DNA from: CAZFLY01 sp964519995 | GTDB taxonomy: Bacteria > Planctomycetota > Phycisphaerae > Sedimentisphaerales > Anaerobacaceae | Reading direction: 5' to 3' | DNA length: 10,081 nucleotides | NCBI GenBank assembly: GCA_964519995.1 | Contig: CAZFLY010000080.1 | Span: 1 to 10,081 of the forward strand | Shown here: positions 7,225-10,081 of the stretch, piece by piece | Layout of the letters: every line of letters begins with the position of its first letter | How positions within the stretch are numbered: position 1 is the stretch's first letter | Translations under genes and position numbers: made by a program | Notes under the pieces: model-generated | What the model saw: only the letters and a program-made list of their open reading frames with translations | What the model was told of the DNA's origin: nothing | The model's database searches: none

Positions 7225-8073
7225 TTATTGTATCGAACTTAGCGGAACTGTCGAGCGTGCAAGCTCATCGATATCGTAAGATTTTGCCAGGTCGATTGGA
7301 ATCAGACAGCCATGATTGTGGTCGGAGGCGATAATTATCAGATTTTCGCCCTTTTTGCGCCATCCTTGATGCTGTGGCTGATGGCCCAGTATGAGGACAT
7401 CGACATCAAGGAGCTTGGCCATCCTATTGAGCAGTTCCTGGCTATGATTTCTGCCCCAGGTCAGAAGATAAGCTGATCCTCGCCTTACGCAATCATCCAT
7501 ACGCAATTGCCTGTCCATTATCTGAGGGTCAAATTTATCGACAAAGTGGTCGCTGGGCAGGGAGTGCGATAGCCAAATTCTGTTATCACATTTGATTGCC
7601 AAAGGTTGTGAAAGTAAAAATTGCTTTATGGCAAATCCTATATCAGCGCTGGCCTGTTTATATTCTCGTTCCAGGGCAAGTGAAAATGCGCGGTTCATTT
7701 CTTTGCCGTCTTTCATCACATTGGAACTGCTGATAAAAGCAATATCGTGATTCCCCATGATAATGTGAACACGGTCTGGGAAGTTTAATTTGTAGCGGAC
7801 AACATCAAATAAAAGTCTGTAAGACAGACAACCTCCTTCAGCATCTTGTGGGCCGCCATGTATGATTTCTTGTAGTTCGATGTGCCTATCAGGATTGTTG
7901 GCCAAATCAGCAAACGTGACTATTCTCTCAAAATTTCGGCGATGTCCGTGAATGTCACCTGTGGCAATCAGAGAACCTTTAGCTGGTAAGTGAATTAAAT
8001 TACCACGTCGTAACTTATCTGCGTTGTTGGCTTGAATTCCCTTATTCAGCAGGTCAATTATTGTTTGTGCCAT
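7225..8073 (-). CDS. Metallophosphatase, calcineurin-like (PPP-type) with altered second motif
   Basis: Predicted cytosolic metal-dependent phosphatase of 282 residues. It has the first metal motif GDIHG (39-43), GNHD (107-110), a later metal-ligand candidate His170 in LSHS, and GHQP (230-233), in the order and spacing of PPP phosphatases and ApaH-like enzymes. The second motif, normally GDxVDRG, reads GGPQDAEG (73-80): if aligned without gaps the bridging Asp becomes Gly74 and the phosphate-binding Arg becomes Ala78, though Asp77 may take over. The gene overlaps the end of the upstream kinase gene by 20 bases, so the two are probably coupled, and the natural reading is a phosphatase that reverses the kinase's action. 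A nucleotide or dinucleoside polyphosphate phosphatase is the main alternative. No signal peptide is present. No good ribosome site is seen before the ATG, which fits translation by coupling. Confidence 0.88.
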   Translation of the reverse strand: MAQTIIDLLNKGIQANNADKLRRGNLIHLPAKGSLIATGDIHGHRRNFERIVTFADLANNPDRHIELQEIIHGGPQDAEGGCLSYRLLFDVVRYKLNFPDRVHIIMGNHDIAFISSSNVMKDGKEMNRAFSLALEREYKQASADIGFAIKQFLLSQPLAIKCDNRIWLSHSLPSDHFVDKFDPQIMDRQLRMDDCVRRGSAYLLTWGRNHSQELLNRMAKLLDVDVLILGHQPQHQGWRKKGENLIIIASDHNHGCLIPIDLAKSYDIDELARSTVPLSSIQ

Positions 8074-8917
8074 TTTTGTTGGTCTTTATCTTGCTGCCGA
8101 AGATATCGTGTATCATCAAGTCGAGCCTTAATATGACCGTCATCATGTTAGACGGTCGCTGAGCCGGATCATCCTTCACACAGTCCATTACGAGGTTCGA
8201 GACTCCAACTGGAATTTGTTTTTTTAGCTCATGAGGTGGGCGGCAAATTTGGGCTACGACAAGGGCAATGCCATTTTTCTTTTTAGGTATCAACGTCGGG
8301 ATGTTTTTCCCGGTAAGTGCCCAGTACATCGTAGCTCCAAGGTTGAAGATGTCCGTCTTTGGACCGAGTGATTTGCGTCTGACCTGTTCTGGCGCGATAT
8401 AGTCTGGTGTGCCCTGAATTCGTGATTTGACCGTTCCAATTCTGCAGCTCTGGCCGAGGTCTATGATCTTAACCGAACCGGATTTGTTCAGGAGTATATT
8501 GTTCGGCTTTATATCACAGTGTAAAAACCCGCATTGGTGCATTGTATTAAGACCGGTCGCAACCATTCTAAACACAAGCAGTACATCTCCCAGACTCAAA
8601 GTGGGACTATCTTCAAGTGTAGTTCCGTCAAATAGCTCCATAGAAAGCAGTAGTTCTTTTACTTTAAACAAAGTGCGGATTTTCTTTAGCTCATAGCACT
8701 TGCGGATATATGGATGGTCTATTCGTCGAGCAACCTTATATTCGTTTTCGGTCTGCTCAAAGATTCGTGAATCTTCCGGCCTTTCAAACACGACTCGTTT
8801 AAGAGCTACTTCTTGTTTATCCTGATCACTGATAGCGGAGTAGATTGTAGTTCGAGCCCCATTTCCAATACGCTTGTTTATAGTAAAGCCTCCCACTTTG
8901 AGTATATCTTTAGCCAT
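8054..8917 (-). CDS. Soluble serine/threonine protein kinase, PknB-type
   Basis: A nearly bare Hanks-type kinase domain of 287 residues that transfers phosphate from ATP to Ser/Thr of unknown targets. Motifs in order: glycine loop RIGNGARTTIY (16-26, third Gly replaced by Thr), ATP-binding Lys40 in VALKRV, a helix-C Glu in ENEY (57-60), catalytic loop HCDIKPNN (133-140), DLG in place of DFG (153-155), GTPDYIAPE (169-177), TDIFNLG (188-194) and the late Arg of DPAQRPS (250-256). All catalytic residues are present, so it should be active. HRD is HCD, making it a non-RD kinase, a class often not dependent on activation-loop phosphorylation. It has no membrane segment, PASTA or other sensor domain; the tail is short and Asn/Lys-rich. 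It heads a minus-strand cluster with an overlapping phosphatase gene and then a glycosyltransferase gene. The ATG start has no strong ribosome site. Confidence 0.94.
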   Translation of the reverse strand: MAKDILKVGGFTINKRIGNGARTTIYSAISDQDKQEVALKRVVFERPEDSRIFEQTENEYKVARRIDHPYIRKCYELKKIRTLFKVKELLLSMELFDGTTLEDSPTLSLGDVLLVFRMVATGLNTMHQCGFLHCDIKPNNILLNKSGSVKIIDLGQSCRIGTVKSRIQGTPDYIAPEQVRRKSLGPKTDIFNLGATMYWALTGKNIPTLIPKKKNGIALVVAQICRPPHELKKQIPVGVSNLVMDCVKDDPAQRPSNMMTVILRLDLMIHDIFGSKIKTNKNGTNNN

Positions 8918-9036
8918 GTTAGTACAAAGAACCTAAAAGTCTAATGATCTGAGATGAATTCATAATTTAATTAAGATGCGCCAAAATGTCTTTTTGTTCT
9001 ACCAATTTTTGCCTAGGCGTTAAACGGTTGTAAACT

Positions 9037-9065
9037 ATAATATTCCAAACAAAGATTTGTGAGAA
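9037..9065 (-). promoter_or_regulatory. Candidate promoter of the kinase/phosphatase/glycosyltransferase cluster
   Basis: Read on the minus strand, TTCTCA (9065-9060, 4/6 to the -35 consensus) is followed after 17 bases by TATTAT (9042-9037, 5/6 to the -10 consensus). Transcription would start near 9030 and leave a leader of about 110 nt. The region is AT-rich, so chance matches are expected. Confidence 0.3.
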
Positions 9066-9188
9066 ATTGAAACTGGTCAAACGAGCTCTGGCAGAAAGTT
9101 TAACATACAGCAAAGTAGTTTGGTTGTCCAGCCGCGAACAGTATATTTCACAATCATCGGCTAAACTTATTGAATCTTGACAAAGTTA

Positions 9189-9217
9189 TTGAATTTTTGT
9201 GAATTTGCGGGGATAAT
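9189..9217 (+). promoter_or_regulatory. Candidate promoter of tRNA-Asn
   Basis: TTGAAT (9189-9194) and GATAAT (9212-9217, 5/6 to the -10 consensus) are 17 bases apart, placing the start near 9224 and a leader of about 50 nt before the tRNA. A perfect TTGACA also occurs at 9177-9182, but its best-spaced -10 partner (TGAATT) is poorer. Confidence 0.45.
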
Positions 9218-9273
9218 GTGTGCTGAAACACTTGCATACAATGTGAGGTTATGTTTTTTCTATATCAGCGAAT

Positions 9274-9346
9274 TCCCCGATAGCTCAATTGGTAGAGCGA
9301 GCGGCTGTTAACCGCTAGGTTGTAGGTTCGAGCCCTACTCGGGGAG
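9274..9346 (+). tRNA. tRNA-Asn (anticodon GTT)
   Basis: A full 73-base cloverleaf folds. The acceptor stem is TCCCCGA (9274-9280) with TCGGGGA (9339-9345) and G as discriminator. The D stem is GCTC/GAGC, and the anticodon stem AGCGG/CCGCT encloses the loop CTGTTAA with GTT at 9307-9309. The variable loop is AGGTT and the T arm GTAGG-TTCGAGC-CCTAC. All stems are fully paired. GTT reads the Asn codons AAC and AAU. The 3' CCA is not encoded. It is a lone tRNA, with no other RNA gene next to it in this window. Confidence 0.97.
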
Positions 9347-9780
9347 ATACGCCGTTTTTCGTATGTGTGCGGCAGATTGTACAACCGGAAGAAGATACAC
9401 ACGTTCAAATCCCTGATTTAACACGTCGGCTTGTTGAGTACAATAACCCCAGCCATAATCGCTCGAAGTAAATCCTAAAAATTGTGTATAATTGCGACTG
9501 GTCAATCATGAGATCAGCAGCAGCTAAATGGGGCTTTTTTACGTAAAAACTATTGAATAAGGCTAAAATGATCATTTGTTAAACCTGGTATATTCATGGG
9601 TTTTTTATGGAATTTTGGGGGCAGAGCAAGGATTAACGGAGATGTTATATGCTATATGTTCTTTTATCACAATAGCTTACAACAGATAGTTCGGCGGCAT
9701 TATTAGAATTAAGATGGGAATAAGAAAAATCCAGAAGTTCTTGGAAAAGCACAACATAGAGAATATAGATAAGAATAGCA

Positions 9781-9809
9781 TTGACATTCTACAAGGGATT
9801 GGTTAGAAT
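9781..9809 (+). promoter_or_regulatory. Promoter-like element 1 (TTGACA-17-TAGAAT)
   Basis: A perfect -35 box (9781-9786) is followed after exactly 17 bases by TAGAAT (9804-9809), a 5/6 match to the -10 consensus. This is one of the best sigma-70-like promoters in the window, yet no clear gene follows within 250 bases. Confidence 0.4.
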
Positions 9810-9853
9810 AGTAAAAATTGGATTGGAATAAATTAAAAACATACGTCCTGTTA

Positions 9854-9882
9854 TTGACATTGGATATGTAATTAGTTAAAGT
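9854..9882 (+). promoter_or_regulatory. Promoter-like element 2 (TTGACA-17-TAAAGT)
   Basis: A perfect -35 box (9854-9859) is followed after 17 bases by TAAAGT (9877-9882), a 4/6 match to the -10 consensus. It lies 73 bases after element 1 on the same strand. Confidence 0.3.
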
Positions 9883-9931
9883 GGCGAGGTTTGGTTAGAT
9901 GCGCAAAAGAAAGAAATTTTAGAAATGAATC

Positions 9932-9960
9932 TTGACATATACACAAGAAAATGGTAAATT
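9932..9960 (+). promoter_or_regulatory. Promoter-like element 3 (TTGACA-17-TAAATT)
   Basis: A perfect -35 box (9932-9937) is followed after 17 bases by TAAATT (9955-9960), a 4/6 match to the -10 consensus. It is 78 bases after element 2 and about 110 bases before the possible GTG start at 10069, so it is the best-placed promoter for a gene leaving the window. Confidence 0.35.
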
Positions 9961-10053
9961 GGACAAATTAGTGAACAGGAGACAAGTGTATCAGACCCTT
10001 GTTGTCCAAAGGAAACGTTCTTGAGGTAATGGATTGCTCATATAGGGCTTGAC

Positions 10054-10078
10054 GTGAGGAGGGCGAAAGTGAGGAGGG
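10054..10078 (+). repeat. Direct repeat of GTGAGGAGGG, 15-base period
   Basis: The decamer occurs at 10054-10063 and again at 10069-10078. Both copies contain AGGAGG, the ideal anti-16S match. The 15-base period keeps both GTG codons in the same reading frame. Confidence 0.6.
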
Positions 10079-10081
10079 GTG
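10069..10081 (+). CDS. Possible start of a gene running off the window
   Basis: GTG at 10069 is preceded by a perfect AGGAGG (10057-10062) at a 6-base spacing, the optimal arrangement for a ribosome-binding site. Only four codons (M-R-R-G) are visible, so neither the frame nor a product can be judged. The upstream GTG at 10054 is in the same frame but lacks such a site. This rests on the ribosome site alone. Confidence 0.22.

Larger units (their letters stand above)
9347..10068. other. AT-rich stretch after the tRNA, no complete gene
   Basis: Every frame on the + strand is broken by frequent stops. The longest ATG frame noted (9714-9806) would give only 30 residues. Near 9581-9606 AAACC and GGTTT flank a loop before six T residues, a weak terminator candidate. 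From 9781 the stretch carries three spaced promoter-like boxes. In one frame (9838-10081) open segments with rather protein-like composition are separated by single stops, so a decayed gene is possible but not shown. Confidence 0.45.

Noticed and set aside
9347..9780. tRNA-flanking integrated element (attachment site at the tRNA 3' end)
   Set aside because: No integrase, no second copy of the tRNA 3' end and no phage or transposase gene is visible in the window.
9714..9806. 30-codon ATG frame after the tRNA
   Set aside because: It is too short, has no clear ribosome site, and is followed by stops; no evidence of coding.
1..10081. CRISPR array, insertion sequence or toxin-antitoxin pair
   Set aside because: No regularly spaced repeats, transposase motifs or small paired genes of that kind are seen.

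Overview
The window looks like a piece of a bacterial chromosome from a moderate-GC member of the Planctomycetota, most plausibly the Phycisphaerae/Sedimentisphaerales side. This is inferred from protein style only: a planctomycete-looking GGDEF domain with a long linker after the GGDEF loop, a stand-alone soluble Ser/Thr kinase next to an unusual PPP-like phosphatase, a membrane protein with a TPR-like C-terminal half, and sparse intergenic AT-rich DNA. No 16S gene or other decisive marker is present, so the assignment is tentative.

Layout. Positions 1-779 hold no convincing gene: a probable rho-independent terminator for an upstream gene (52-77), an orphan extended -10 box (447-455), an inverted repeat (658-678) and a plausible promoter (719-747). 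Then, on the + strand, come ahcY (S-adenosylhomocysteine hydrolase, 780-2039), a compact element of three consecutive hairpins (2059-2108), and a membrane protein of unknown function with TPR-like repeats (2137-4059). A promoter-like pair (4216-4244) precedes a two-gene overlapping unit: a small receiver-like protein without a phosphoacceptor Asp (4318-4812) and a pseudo-receiver/GGDEF diguanylate cyclase with an intact GGDEF loop and I-site (4805-5836).

These genes converge on a minus-strand cluster transcribed right to left: a Ser/Thr protein kinase (8917-8054), a metallophosphatase overlapping it by 20 bases (8073-7225) and a ceramide-glucosyltransferase-like GT2 enzyme (7171-5936). The kinase/phosphatase pair suggests reversible phosphorylation; whether the glycosyltransferase is a target is unknown. 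The kinase gene and a tRNA-Asn(GTT) gene (9274-9346, + strand) diverge from one AT-rich region with promoter candidates for both.

The last 735 bases (9347-10081) hold no complete gene. They carry three successive TTGACA boxes, each followed at 17 bases by a -10-like hexamer, and a duplicated AGGAGG-containing decamer that places an ideal ribosome-binding site before a GTG at 10069, possibly the start of a gene running off the window.

The two points most worth pursuing are the receiver-like/cyclase pair, whose small partner ends in a peptide resembling the CheY-binding N-terminus of FliM, and the kinase/phosphatase pair, whose phosphatase has a strongly altered second metal motif.
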